Of a stretch of 27,157 nt of DNA, positions 16,225-23,474 are shown piece after piece. The notes under the pieces were generated by a model, which did not search any database, had not been told where the DNA came from, and saw nothing but the letters and a program-made list of their open reading frames with translations. Made by a program: the position numbers and the translations under genes. This DNA comes from Oscillospiraceae bacterium (GTDB taxonomy: Bacteria > Bacillota > Clostridia > Oscillospirales > Oscillospiraceae): NCBI GenBank assembly GCA_020025425.1, contig JAHHSD010000024.1, positions 1 through 27,157 of the forward strand, in the 5' to 3' direction. Within the stretch, counting starts at the first letter, position 1, and every line of letters begins with the position of its first letter.

Positions 16225-16249
16225 GCAATTACGGCAAAATGTCGATTGC
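16225..16249 (+). promoter_or_regulatory. Leader hairpin of GGT1
   Basis: GCAAT (16225-16229) pairs with ATTGC (16245-16249), and the inner CGGC pairs with GTCG through one wobble, around a loop AAAAT. The element begins about 42 bases after the predicted transcription start. The leader of GGT3 has a hairpin of the same kind at the same distance, and GGT2 has related sequence. It may be a shared regulatory RNA element or protein site. Confidence 0.45.
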
Positions 16250-16280
16250 ATAAAATATACCACAGAAGGAGGAAATGAAA

Positions 16281-18095
16281 ATGAAAGCAAAAAAGACCCT
16301 TGCAATGATCCTAGCTGCTGCGATGACCCTGTCTTTAGCGTCCTGCGGACCCAAGGAACCCGCACCTGGTGGACCCAGCTCCAGCACCTCCTCCAGCAAG
16401 TCGGACAAGGATGTCAAGACTCCCGCCTATTCGGTGGAAGGCTTTGAAACTGTCGACGCCAACAACAACCGTATCACCACCGGACGTGATGCCACTGCCA
16501 AGTCTGCTATGGCTACCGCGTCCAAGTACGAGGTGTCCCAGGTGGGCGCCGAGATTATGCAGAAGGGCGGCAACGCTGTTGATGCTGCCGTAGCCATGGG
16601 CTTTGCCCTTGGTGTGTGCGAGCCCTTCACCTCTGGCCTGGGCGGCGGCGGTCTGGCCACCATCCACACTGCCAGCGGAGAGGATTTCTTCATTGATTTC
16701 CGTGAGATCGCTCCTGCGGCCGCTACCCTGGACCTCTATCTGGGGCCTGACGGCAAGGGCAATGATGCCACAGTTTCCGGCGGCCTGGCCTCCGGCGTGC
16801 CCGGCGAGGTTGCCGGCATGCTGTACCTGCTGGAGCACTACGGCTCCGGTAAGCTGACCCGGGAGCAGGTCATGGAGCCTGCCATCCGCATCGCCACGGA
16901 AGGCTTCACTGTTTCCCAGTACTGCGCCAATGCCATCTCCGACGCCTACGAGAAGGCCGTGGAGTTCCCCGAGATGCAGAAGGTCTACTGGACTGAGGAG
17001 GGCCTGCCCTATGAGGCCGGTGACGTTATCACCAATCCCGATCTGGCCAAGGCGCTTCAGAAAATCGCCAAAGAGGGCCGTGACGGCTTCTACAAGGGCG
17101 AGATGGCCCAGGCTCTGGTGGACACTGTGAACAAGTATGGCGGTGTGATGACCATGGACGATCTGGCCAACTATGAGGTCCAGACCCACACCCCCGTCAC
17201 CTCCACTTACCGCGGCTACAAGATCATCTCTTCTCCTCCCCCCTCCTCCGGTGGTACCCACCTGATCGAGATCCTGAACATTCTGGAGAACTATGATGTT
17301 GGCGCCCTGGAGGTCAACTCTCCCGAGTACATCCACCTGTTTGCCGAGGCCTTCAAGCTGTCCTATGCGGACCGGGCCCAGTACATGGCCGACACCAACT
17401 TTGCCCCTGATGTGCCTCTGAAGGGCCTGACCTCCAAGGAGTACGCCAAGGAGCGCGCCGCTCTCATCAACCTGGACAAGGCGCAGGAGTTCGATCACGG
17501 CGATCCCACCCTGTTCGAGCATACCGACACCACCCACTACTCTGTGGCTGACGCCGATGGCAACTGCGTGGCCATCACCAAGACCATCAACTACTACTTC
17601 GGCAGCGGCGTGATGGTGGACGGCTACGGCTTTATGATGAACAACGAGATGGACGACTTCTCCACCGATCCCGAGTCCGTCAACAAGATCGAGCCCGGTA
17701 AGAAGCCTCTGTCCTCCATGTCTCCCACCGTGGTCCTCAATGAGGACGGCTCTCCCTTCATGGTTCTGGGTACCCCCGGCGGCGCCCGCATCTTTGCCTC
17801 CGTGGCCCAGATCATCAGCCGCGTCATCGACCACAAGATTCCCCTGCACGACGCCATCTCGATCTCCAAGATCTGGAACAATGGCGGCCACAACAACCTC
17901 CAGTATGAGGATCCTCTGAAGGGCTATGAGGAATACGCCGTTACCCAGGATACTCTGGATAAGCTGGTGGAGATGGGACACGGCGAGATCAAGACCGCCC
18001 GCTCCGGCTCTGTTCAGGCCATCCAGTTTATGGAGGACGGCTCCCTGTACGGCACTGCCGATCCCAGACAGGACGGCAAGGCGGTTGGATTCTGA
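16281..18095 (+). CDS. Gamma-glutamyltransferase lipoprotein 1
   Basis: This encodes 604 residues. I prefer the ATG at 16281 because AAGGAGG ends 8 bases before it; the ATG at 16275 is too close. A lipoprotein signal ends in LSLASC (lipid on Cys22), followed by a Pro/Ser linker to about residue 50. The GGT precursor follows: the glutamate-carboxylate Arg in FIDFREIAP, GLGGGG, the self-cleavage and nucleophile site DTTHYSV with Thr417, NNEMDDF, LSSMSPT, and the oxyanion pair in TPGGARI. The loop between DDFS and PLSS is short, so the lid loop of E. coli GGT is missing, as in B. subtilis GGT and CapD. Lidless enzymes can accept long gamma-glutamyl chains. It should act at the outer face of the membrane on poly-gamma-glutamate, glutathione or other gamma-glutamyl compounds. 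Confidence 0.92.
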   Translation: MKAKKTLAMILAAAMTLSLASCGPKEPAPGGPSSSTSSSKSDKDVKTPAYSVEGFETVDANNNRITTGRDATAKSAMATASKYEVSQVGAEIMQKGGNAVDAAVAMGFALGVCEPFTSGLGGGGLATIHTASGEDFFIDFREIAPAAATLDLYLGPDGKGNDATVSGGLASGVPGEVAGMLYLLEHYGSGKLTREQVMEPAIRIATEGFTVSQYCANAISDAYEKAVEFPEMQKVYWTEEGLPYEAGDVITNPDLAKALQKIAKEGRDGFYKGEMAQALVDTVNKYGGVMTMDDLANYEVQTHTPVTSTYRGYKIISSPPPSSGGTHLIEILNILENYDVGALEVNSPEYIHLFAEAFKLSYADRAQYMADTNFAPDVPLKGLTSKEYAKERAALINLDKAQEFDHGDPTLFEHTDTTHYSVADADGNCVAITKTINYYFGSGVMVDGYGFMMNNEMDDFSTDPESVNKIEPGKKPLSSMSPTVVLNEDGSPFMVLGTPGGARIFASVAQIISRVIDHKIPLHDAISISKIWNNGGHNNLQYEDPLKGYEEYAVTQDTLDKLVEMGHGEIKTARSGSVQAIQFMEDGSLYGTADPRQDGKAVGF

Positions 18096-18132
18096 TCGCA
18101 TCTGCGCGTTCAATCACTCATTTCCAGCATTG

Positions 18133-18158
18133 GGAGGCGGCGGTTCACCGCCGCCTCC
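18133..18158 (+). other. Stable intergenic hairpin without U-tract
   Basis: GGAGGCGGCGG and CCGCCGCCTCC form a perfect 11-base GC stem around TTCA, between GGT1 and its downstream lipoprotein gene. No T-run follows, so it is probably not a full terminator. It could protect the 3' end of GGT1 mRNA or set the ratio between the two proteins. Confidence 0.6.
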
Positions 18159-18202
18159 TGATTTGGATGGATAAAATCATTACCAAAGGAGAACAAACAA
18201 CT

Positions 18203-18850
18203 ATGACGAAGAAAGTACCTGCCCTGTTCCTTGCCGGAGCTATGACCCTGTCCCTGGCCGCCTGCGGCCCCAAGGAGGCTGCTCCCTCCGCTTCCGGCTC
18301 TCAGAAGCCTGCGGTTTCCACCTCCACCTCCACTCCTGCTCCCGCTGGTTCCGCCGCTGAGGGCCTGAAGGAGGCCTTTGCCGAGTCCCCCATCCTGGTC
18401 ACCTCCGGCGGCCAGAGCGCTGACTATCAGATGATCGCCACCGTGATGGGCAAGCTGGGCATGGACTATGAGGTCAACAACGTGGCTACCTCCGCCGATC
18501 TGGGCGCTGCCAAGACCCTGATCGTTGTGGTGGGCGGCTCCTCCAAGGGCCTGGGTGCTGCCGGCGTGGACGCCGACGGTGAGCTGGCCCGTCTGGACGA
18601 GCTGATGACCGCCGCTGAGCAGGCCGGCGTGTCCATCATCGTGATGCACACCGGCGGCGACGCCCGCCGCGGCGATCTGTCCGACAAGTTCATCGAGCCC
18701 ATTTTCAGCCGCGGCGATTACGCCATCGTGGTGGCCAAGGGTGATGAGGACGGTCTGATGGCCGGCATCTGCGCTAAGAACAATATCCCTGTGGATAAGA
18801 TCGACAGCATCAGCGATGTGACCACTGTTCTGCCCGCCGCCTTCAAATAA
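18203..18850 (+). CDS. DUF6305-like lipoprotein, copy A
   Basis: This encodes 215 residues from the ATG at 18203, with AAAGGAG 11 bases upstream. The lipoprotein signal ends in LSLAAC (lipid on Cys21), followed by a Ser/Pro/Thr/Ala-rich linker to about residue 57. The folded part begins ESPILVTSGGQSADYQMI and has an alternating strand-helix pattern with TLIVVVGGSSKGLGAAG and SIIVMHTGGDARRGD, a Rossmann-like or periplasmic-binding-like layout. It resembles the family I know as DUF6305; the function is undescribed and I could not check the assignment. It sits directly behind a GGT in two places here, with the second copy also next to a permease. A role in binding the GGT product, or as a GGT partner, is inferred. 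From 18354 to 18825 it is identical at DNA level to copy B. Confidence 0.8.
   Translation: MTKKVPALFLAGAMTLSLAACGPKEAAPSASGSQKPAVSTSTSTPAPAGSAAEGLKEAFAESPILVTSGGQSADYQMIATVMGKLGMDYEVNNVATSADLGAAKTLIVVVGGSSKGLGAAGVDADGELARLDELMTAAEQAGVSIIVMHTGGDARRGDLSDKFIEPIFSRGDYAIVVAKGDEDGLMAGICAKNNIPVDKIDSISDVTTVLPAAFK
18354..18825. repeat. 472-bp perfect direct repeat, first copy
   Basis: This stretch matches 23626-24097 base for base by eye, including third codon positions, while the flanks differ: the signal-peptide region upstream and the last codons downstream. The neighbouring GGT genes are far more diverged, so the identity points to gene conversion or a very recent local duplication of this part only. 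Confidence 0.85.
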
Positions 18851-18874
18851 AGACATAGGCAAATAGTTCAGTTT

Positions 18875-18913
18875 ATGCCTGCCAGCCATGAAAATGGCTG
18901 GCAGGCATTTTTT
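18875..18913 (+). terminator. Strong terminator of the GGT1-lipoprotein A unit
   Basis: ATGCCTGCCAGCCAT and ATGGCTGGCAGGCAT make a 15-base perfect stem with a GAAA loop, followed by six T. It closes the first GGT unit. The following 18914-19050 stretch is AT-rich and holds no gene. Confidence 0.92.
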
Positions 18914-19050
18914 CATGAAGAGAGTATACAGGGAGAGAAGAAAATATACTGTAAAAAGCGGAAAACCCATATATCCCGTGTGCGGAATAAAATTGTGGTA
19001 AAATACAGGAAAAAAGTGAGTATTTGAACCGAAATTGAATCAAAAAACAC

Positions 19051-19079
19051 TTGACACACTGTTTGTATCAGTATATACT
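19051..19079 (+). promoter_or_regulatory. Promoter of GGT2
   Basis: TTGACA (19051-19056) and TATACT (19074-19079) are 17 bases apart. Together with the bases just downstream (GTAAAGTAAGATAAAA) it closely resembles the GGT3 promoter region (GTAAAGCAAGACAAAA), which suggests common descent of the two units. Transcription should start near 19086. Confidence 0.8.
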
Positions 19080-19124
19080 CGATGGTAAAGTAAGATAAAA
19101 ATAATGAATATATCTTACTGAAAA

Positions 19125-19150
19125 TCGTGCAAATACACCATGCAAAATGC
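19125..19150 (+). promoter_or_regulatory. Leader motif of GGT2 shared with GGT1 and GGT3
   Basis: TCGTGCAAATAC is followed by TGCAAAATG, about 40 bases after the predicted start of transcription. GGT3 has TCGTGCAATTAC and then TTGCAAATG at the same place, and GGT1 has GTGGCAATTACGG. The hairpin seen in the other two leaders is weak or absent here. Confidence 0.4.
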
Positions 19151-19189
19151 GCCGCAAGACAATTCAAAAATTAAAAGGAGGAAGTAAAA

Positions 19190-21013
19190 ATGAACATGCG
19201 AAAGTCCCTTGCTCTGATGCTGGCCGGTTCGATGATGTTATCGTTGGCTGCCTGCGGTCCTAAAGAGCCTGCCTCGACCAGTGGAAGTAAGCCGGGTGGT
19301 TCGGCAGATCAGAGCGTAGTTCAAGAGAAGAAGCCGGCGTACTCAGTGGAGGGCTACCAGACTACTGACAAGAATGGAAACCGCCTGATTACCGGCCGTG
19401 ATGCCAGCGGAAAACAGGCCATGGTTACTTCTTCTAAATATGAAGCATCCATGGTGGGTGAGGAAATCTTCAAGCAGGGAGGCAATGCTGTTGACGCCGC
19501 TGTTGCCGTCGCGTTCGCGCTGGGCGTCTGCGAGCCCCATACCTCTGGATTGGGCGGCGGCGGCCTGATGCTGCTGCACACGGCCGACGGTGAGGACGTA
19601 TTCGTTGATTTCCGTGAAATCGCACCTGCGGCTGCTGCGCCCGATATGTATCCCAGAGACGAGGATGGTAAGGTCCTGGATGATAAGATGTGGCTGGGCG
19701 GCCTGGCCAACGCGGTACCCGGCGAGGTAGCCGGCCTGATGTACCTGCTGGATCACTATGGTTCCGGTAAGCTGACCCGCGAGCAGATCATGGCTCCCGC
19801 GATCCGCATGGCGGAGGAGGGCTTTACGGTCTCTCCGTTTTTTGAAGGTGTTCTGCAGGACAAGTACGATGTCCTGTCGAAATACCCGGAGGCACAGAAA
19901 ATTTATTGGACCGAAGAGGGCTTGCCCTATGAGGCCGGCGACGTCATTACCAACCCGGACCTGGCTAAGACGCTGCGTCTGATTGCCAAGGAAGGAAAGG
20001 ATGGATTCTACAAGGGTGAGGTCGCAGAAGCCATTGTGGCATCCTCGCAAAAATATGGTGGTATTTTGACCATGGAGGATCTGGCGAACTACGAAGTCAC
20101 GGTCCGTACTCCTGTGCGCACGACTTACCGCGGATATGATGTGATTTCCTCTCCTCCTCCTTCCTCCGGCGGCGCACATATGATTGAGATTCTGAACATC
20201 CTGGAGAACTTTGATATTGGTTCTCTGGAAGTTAATTCTCCGGAGTACATCCACCTGTTCTCTGAGGCACATAAAATGGCCTATGCTGACCGCGCTCAGT
20301 ATATGGCAGACACCGACTTTGCAAAGGTGCCCCTGGATGGAATTACTTCAAAAGAGTATGCCAAGAAGCTGGCAGAGAAGATCGATCTGAACAAATCCGG
20401 AACCTATACCTTTGACGATCCCTGGTCCTTTGAGCATGAGGACACCACCCACTTCTCCATTGCCGATGCAGAGGGAAACATGGTCGGTATTACAAAGACC
20501 GTGAATTACTTCTTCGGCTCCGGCGTTTTTGTGGATGGCTACGGATTCCCGCTGAACGATGAGATGGATGACTTCTCTTCCGATCCTGAGCATGTGAATC
20601 GGGTTGAGGCGGGTAAAAAGCCCCTGTCTTCTATGACGCCCACGATTGTCCTGAAGGATGGTAAGCCCTTTATGGTGCTTGGCTCTCCCGGTTCTGCCCG
20701 TATTTTCGGTACTGTTGCCCAGGTGCTGTCTCGAGTTGTAGATAGTGGAATGGATGTCCAGGATGCTGTGAATGCTGTCCGCATCTGGGACGATGCCGCC
20801 TGGGGACGAGATACCGGCAAGATCCAGTATGAGGGCGCGATGATGGGCGTAGATCCAATCAGCAAGGAGACGCTTGAAAAGCTGGAGGCAATGGGCCATG
20901 GCGTAGCTGAAATGGGACTTGGAGGATGCGTTCAGGCCATTGTGTATCAGCCTGATGGAACGCTGCGCGGTGCTGCGGATCCCAGACAGGATGGCAAGGC
21001 AGTAGGCTTTTAA
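19190..21013 (+). CDS. Gamma-glutamyltransferase lipoprotein 2
   Basis: This encodes 607 residues, starting at the ATG 8 bases after AAAAGGAGG. The signal ends in LSLAAC (lipid on Cys22) and is followed by CGPKEPA, almost as in GGT1. Domain order matches GGT1: FVDFREIAP, GLGGGGLM, nucleophile Thr419 in EDTTHFSI, NDEMDDF, a short lidless loop, and PLSSMTPT. One residue stands out: where GGTs have PGG for the oxyanion hole, this has PGS (GSPGSARIF), which might lower activity or change specificity. Codon use is more mixed, with more A/T-ending codons than GGT1 and GGT3. It has its own promoter and terminator, and only a remnant of a DUF6305-like gene follows it, so it forms a one-gene unit. It should act on the outer face of the membrane. 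Confidence 0.9.
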   Translation: MNMRKSLALMLAGSMMLSLAACGPKEPASTSGSKPGGSADQSVVQEKKPAYSVEGYQTTDKNGNRLITGRDASGKQAMVTSSKYEASMVGEEIFKQGGNAVDAAVAVAFALGVCEPHTSGLGGGGLMLLHTADGEDVFVDFREIAPAAAAPDMYPRDEDGKVLDDKMWLGGLANAVPGEVAGLMYLLDHYGSGKLTREQIMAPAIRMAEEGFTVSPFFEGVLQDKYDVLSKYPEAQKIYWTEEGLPYEAGDVITNPDLAKTLRLIAKEGKDGFYKGEVAEAIVASSQKYGGILTMEDLANYEVTVRTPVRTTYRGYDVISSPPPSSGGAHMIEILNILENFDIGSLEVNSPEYIHLFSEAHKMAYADRAQYMADTDFAKVPLDGITSKEYAKKLAEKIDLNKSGTYTFDDPWSFEHEDTTHFSIADAEGNMVGITKTVNYFFGSGVFVDGYGFPLNDEMDDFSSDPEHVNRVEAGKKPLSSMTPTIVLKDGKPFMVLGSPGSARIFGTVAQVLSRVVDSGMDVQDAVNAVRIWDDAAWGRDTGKIQYEGAMMGVDPISKETLEKLEAMGHGVAEMGLGGCVQAIVYQPDGTLRGAADPRQDGKAVGF

Positions 21014-21031
21014 TGAGGATTTCCCCTAAAA

Positions 21032-21067
21032 AGTGATGCGGCCGTCGTTCTGCCTGCCGTCTTCAAG
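21032..21067 (+). pseudogene. Remnant of a third DUF6305-like gene
   Basis: By eye, 29 of these 36 bases match the last 36 coding bases of copy B, and all seven differences are transitions. The frame reads SDAAVVLPAVFK against SDVTTVLPAAFK at the end of the intact copies, and the stop TAA has become CAA. It lies 19 bases after the GGT2 stop, so most of the gene has been deleted. It places a DUF6305-like gene behind all three GGTs in the ancestor. Confidence 0.7.
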
Positions 21068-21142
21068 CAAGGCGTGAGGCTTCGATATGGAACCAATGCC
21101 GCTTGTTCCCCTCACCGGGAAAGAGTGTGAGCATGGAAACAG

Positions 21143-21185
21143 CCCCGCCGGATACTGCTGTGGAAGCATCCGGCGGGGTTCTTTT
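21143..21185 (+). terminator. Terminator of the GGT2 unit
   Basis: CCCCGCCGGAT and ATCCGGCGGGG form a perfect 11-base stem around a 14-base loop, followed by TTCTTTT. The 21186-21420 stretch after it is AT-rich and has no gene I can support. Confidence 0.9.
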
Positions 21186-21420
21186 ATGCGGATTTTCTGT
21201 GTTCGCGGGGGAGAGCATTGTGTGGTCATATAGACAGGGGAGAGGTATTGAAAACAGAGGATTCCACCAAAAGAAAGAGAGAAACTGGAAATACAAATAG
21301 TATTCAGACAACAATTAGTAATTGCGAATTCAATACATCAAATCAGAAAAAGTGCCAGAAAAGCAAGAAAGAAGGCATTATTAGACAAGAATTACGTTAT
21401 GAAAGAAATAAGAGAAGAAC

Positions 21421-21449
21421 TTGACGCACCTAATCGGTCTGTATATACT
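21421..21449 (+). promoter_or_regulatory. Promoter of GGT3 and the downstream transport genes
   Basis: TTGACG (21421-21426) and TATACT (21444-21449) are 17 bases apart. Transcription should begin near 21456. No other clear promoter is visible before the terminator at 26819-26852, so the lipoprotein, permease, small membrane protein and zinc enzyme probably depend on it. Confidence 0.8.
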
Positions 21450-21498
21450 TATTAGTAAAGCAAGACAAAAGTGGGGCGGTTTGTCCCGCTGATTTCGT

Positions 21499-21524
21499 GC
21501 AATTACGACGTGTGTGTCGTTTGC
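21499..21524 (+). promoter_or_regulatory. Leader hairpin of GGT3
   Basis: GCAA pairs with TTGC and ACGAC with GTCGT around a GTGTGT loop, with two unpaired T on the left arm. It starts about 43 bases after the predicted transcription start, the same distance as in GGT1, and ends about 20 bases before the ribosome binding site. Confidence 0.45.
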
Positions 21525-21557
21525 AAATGTGAGTAGAGGAAAAAAGGAGGAAGTAAC

Positions 21558-23366
21558 ATGAAACGATTCCTGGCGATGGTCATGGCCCTGGTAATGGCCC
21601 TGACCATGGCAGCCTGCGGGCCTAAAACGCCCCCGGCTGCAAGCAGTACTCCTGAGAGCAGTTCTTCTTCGCAGACTCCTGACGCGAATGACGTCTGGAT
21701 GCCCTTCGATGAGAACGGCAAACTCAAGCTGAATGAGCGTGACGCTGTTGGCGAGAACGGCATGGTGACCAGCGCCAACGTGTACGCAACCCAGGCTGGA
21801 CTGAAGATCCTGGAGCAGGGCGGAAACGCCATTGATGCCGCGGCCGCGGTGTCCTACGCTCTGGGCGTTGTCGAGCCCAATGCCTCCGGCCTTGGCGGCG
21901 GCGGCTTCTTCATTATCCACACCGCCGATGGCAAGGATGCCTTCATTGACTACCGAGAGGTGGCCTCTAAGAACCAGGACGCTTACACCTGGCTGGGTGA
22001 GGATGGCAAGGTCAAAGAAGTTCCCTGCGGCCACGCCAACCATGCCGGTGGTCTGGCTACCGGCGTGCCCGGTACCGTTGCTGGCATGGAGCTGGCAGTT
22101 GAGAAGTATGGTTCCGGCAAGGTGACCCGTGAGCAGATCATGCAGCCTGCTATCGATCTGGCCACTAACGGCTACATCATGGGTCCCTCCACTGCAAACG
22201 CTATCACCGATCACTATGAGGACATGGTCAGCTATGAGGAGCTGGGAAGCTACTTCCTGAACCCCGAGACCGGCCTGCCCTATGAAACCGGCGACCACTT
22301 TGCAAACCCCGATCTGGCCGCTACTCTGACCAAGATCGCTAAGGAGGGCAAGGATGCCTTCTACACCGGCGAGATCGCTCAGGCTATCGTTGACACTGTT
22401 GCCAAGTACGGCGGTGTCATGACTCTGGATGATCTGGCTAACTATACTCCCGCTGAGCGTACCCCTGTCACCGGTACCTATCGCGGCTACAAGATTATTT
22501 CTGCGCCCCCCAGTTCCTCCGGTGGTACCCACCTGATCGAGATCCTGAACATCATGGAGAACTACGATGTGGCTGGTCTGGGCCTGCACAGCCCCGAGGT
22601 TATGCACCTGTGGTCTGAGGCCTTCAAGATCGCCTTTGCTGACCGCGCCGCCTATATGGCCGATACCGACTTCAAGCCTGATGTGCCTCTGGAGGGCCTG
22701 ACCTCCAAGGAGTACGCCAAGGAGCGCGTCAGCAAGATCGTTGAGGGCAAGTCCCAGGATTGGGATAAGGGCGAGCCCTTCAACTACGGCCACGACTCCA
22801 CCACCTCCTTCTCCATCGCGGACAAGGAAGGCAACATCGTCACCGTGACCCAGACCATCGAGTGCTTCTTCGGCTCCAAGATGGCCATTAAGGGCTATGG
22901 TTTCGTGATGAACGACCAGATGCACGACTTCTCCACCGATCCCGAGTCCGTGAACAAGCTGGAAGGCGGCAAGCGCCCCCTGTCCTCCATGTCTCCCACC
23001 ATTGTGCTGGATGAGAACGACAAGGCTTTCATGGCAGTGGGCTCTCCCGGCGGCGTGCGTATCTTCCCCACCGTGGCCCAGGTCATCTCCAACGTCATTG
23101 ACCATGGCATGGACATCCAGGAAGCCATCGACACCGCCCGTATGTGGGACAACGGCACCGACAAGGGCCTGTGCTACGAGTCCGGCGGCGTGAACCCCGT
23201 CAGCGCTGAGACTGCCAAGGCGCTGGACGAGATGGGCCACACCACCGTGGACAAGGGCGAGTGGAACCTGTTCTTCGGCGGCGTTCAGGGAATCCTGTTC
23301 AATGATGACGGCACCATCCACGGCGGCGCCGATCCCCGCCGCGATGGCAAGGCCATGGGATTCTGA
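21558..23366 (+). CDS. Gamma-glutamyltransferase lipoprotein 3
   Basis: This encodes 602 residues; the ATG follows AAAAAGGAGG. The signal ends in LTMAAC (lipid on Cys20), with a Ser-rich linker to about residue 45. GGT motifs in order are FIDYREVAS, GLGGGGFF, nucleophile Thr415 in STTSFSI, NDQMHDF, a short lidless loop, PLSSMSPT and SPGGVRI. It departs from the other two: the usual TTH after the cleavage point is TTS, the Asn that contacts substrate glutamate is replaced by Glu (TIECFFG; B. subtilis GGT also has Glu there), and MDDF is MHDF. It therefore probably differs in substrate or in its balance of hydrolysis and transfer. It heads an operon with a DUF6305-like lipoprotein, a TRAP-type permease and a zinc hydrolase, which ties it to product uptake. 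It acts on the outer face of the membrane. Confidence 0.9.
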   Translation: MKRFLAMVMALVMALTMAACGPKTPPAASSTPESSSSSQTPDANDVWMPFDENGKLKLNERDAVGENGMVTSANVYATQAGLKILEQGGNAIDAAAAVSYALGVVEPNASGLGGGGFFIIHTADGKDAFIDYREVASKNQDAYTWLGEDGKVKEVPCGHANHAGGLATGVPGTVAGMELAVEKYGSGKVTREQIMQPAIDLATNGYIMGPSTANAITDHYEDMVSYEELGSYFLNPETGLPYETGDHFANPDLAATLTKIAKEGKDAFYTGEIAQAIVDTVAKYGGVMTLDDLANYTPAERTPVTGTYRGYKIISAPPSSSGGTHLIEILNIMENYDVAGLGLHSPEVMHLWSEAFKIAFADRAAYMADTDFKPDVPLEGLTSKEYAKERVSKIVEGKSQDWDKGEPFNYGHDSTTSFSIADKEGNIVTVTQTIECFFGSKMAIKGYGFVMNDQMHDFSTDPESVNKLEGGKRPLSSMSPTIVLDENDKAFMAVGSPGGVRIFPTVAQVISNVIDHGMDIQEAIDTARMWDNGTDKGLCYESGGVNPVSAETAKALDEMGHTTVDKGEWNLFFGGVQGILFNDDGTIHGGADPRRDGKAMGF

Positions 23367-23388
23367 TCCACTGAGCTGAGTTAAATTT

Positions 23389-23421
23389 GTGCCTGGGGGC
23401 GGGTTTCCTGCCCCCAGGCAC
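23389..23421 (+). other. Stable intergenic hairpin without U-tract
   Basis: GTGCCTGGGGGC and GCCCCCAGGCAC form a perfect 12-base stem around a nine-base loop. It stands between GGT3 and its lipoprotein gene, the same position as the hairpin after GGT1, although the two sequences are unrelated. No T-run follows, so readthrough is expected. Confidence 0.6.
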
Positions 23422-23474
23422 TGGGATGAGCTTGTATCATCCAAATTAATGTGTAAGAAAAGGAGAATGCTGTT

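Noticed and set aside
16335..18113. 592-residue minus-strand open frame over GGT1
   Set aside because: Same Gly/His/Val-rich antisense artefact; the plus strand has all GGT motifs and a promoter.
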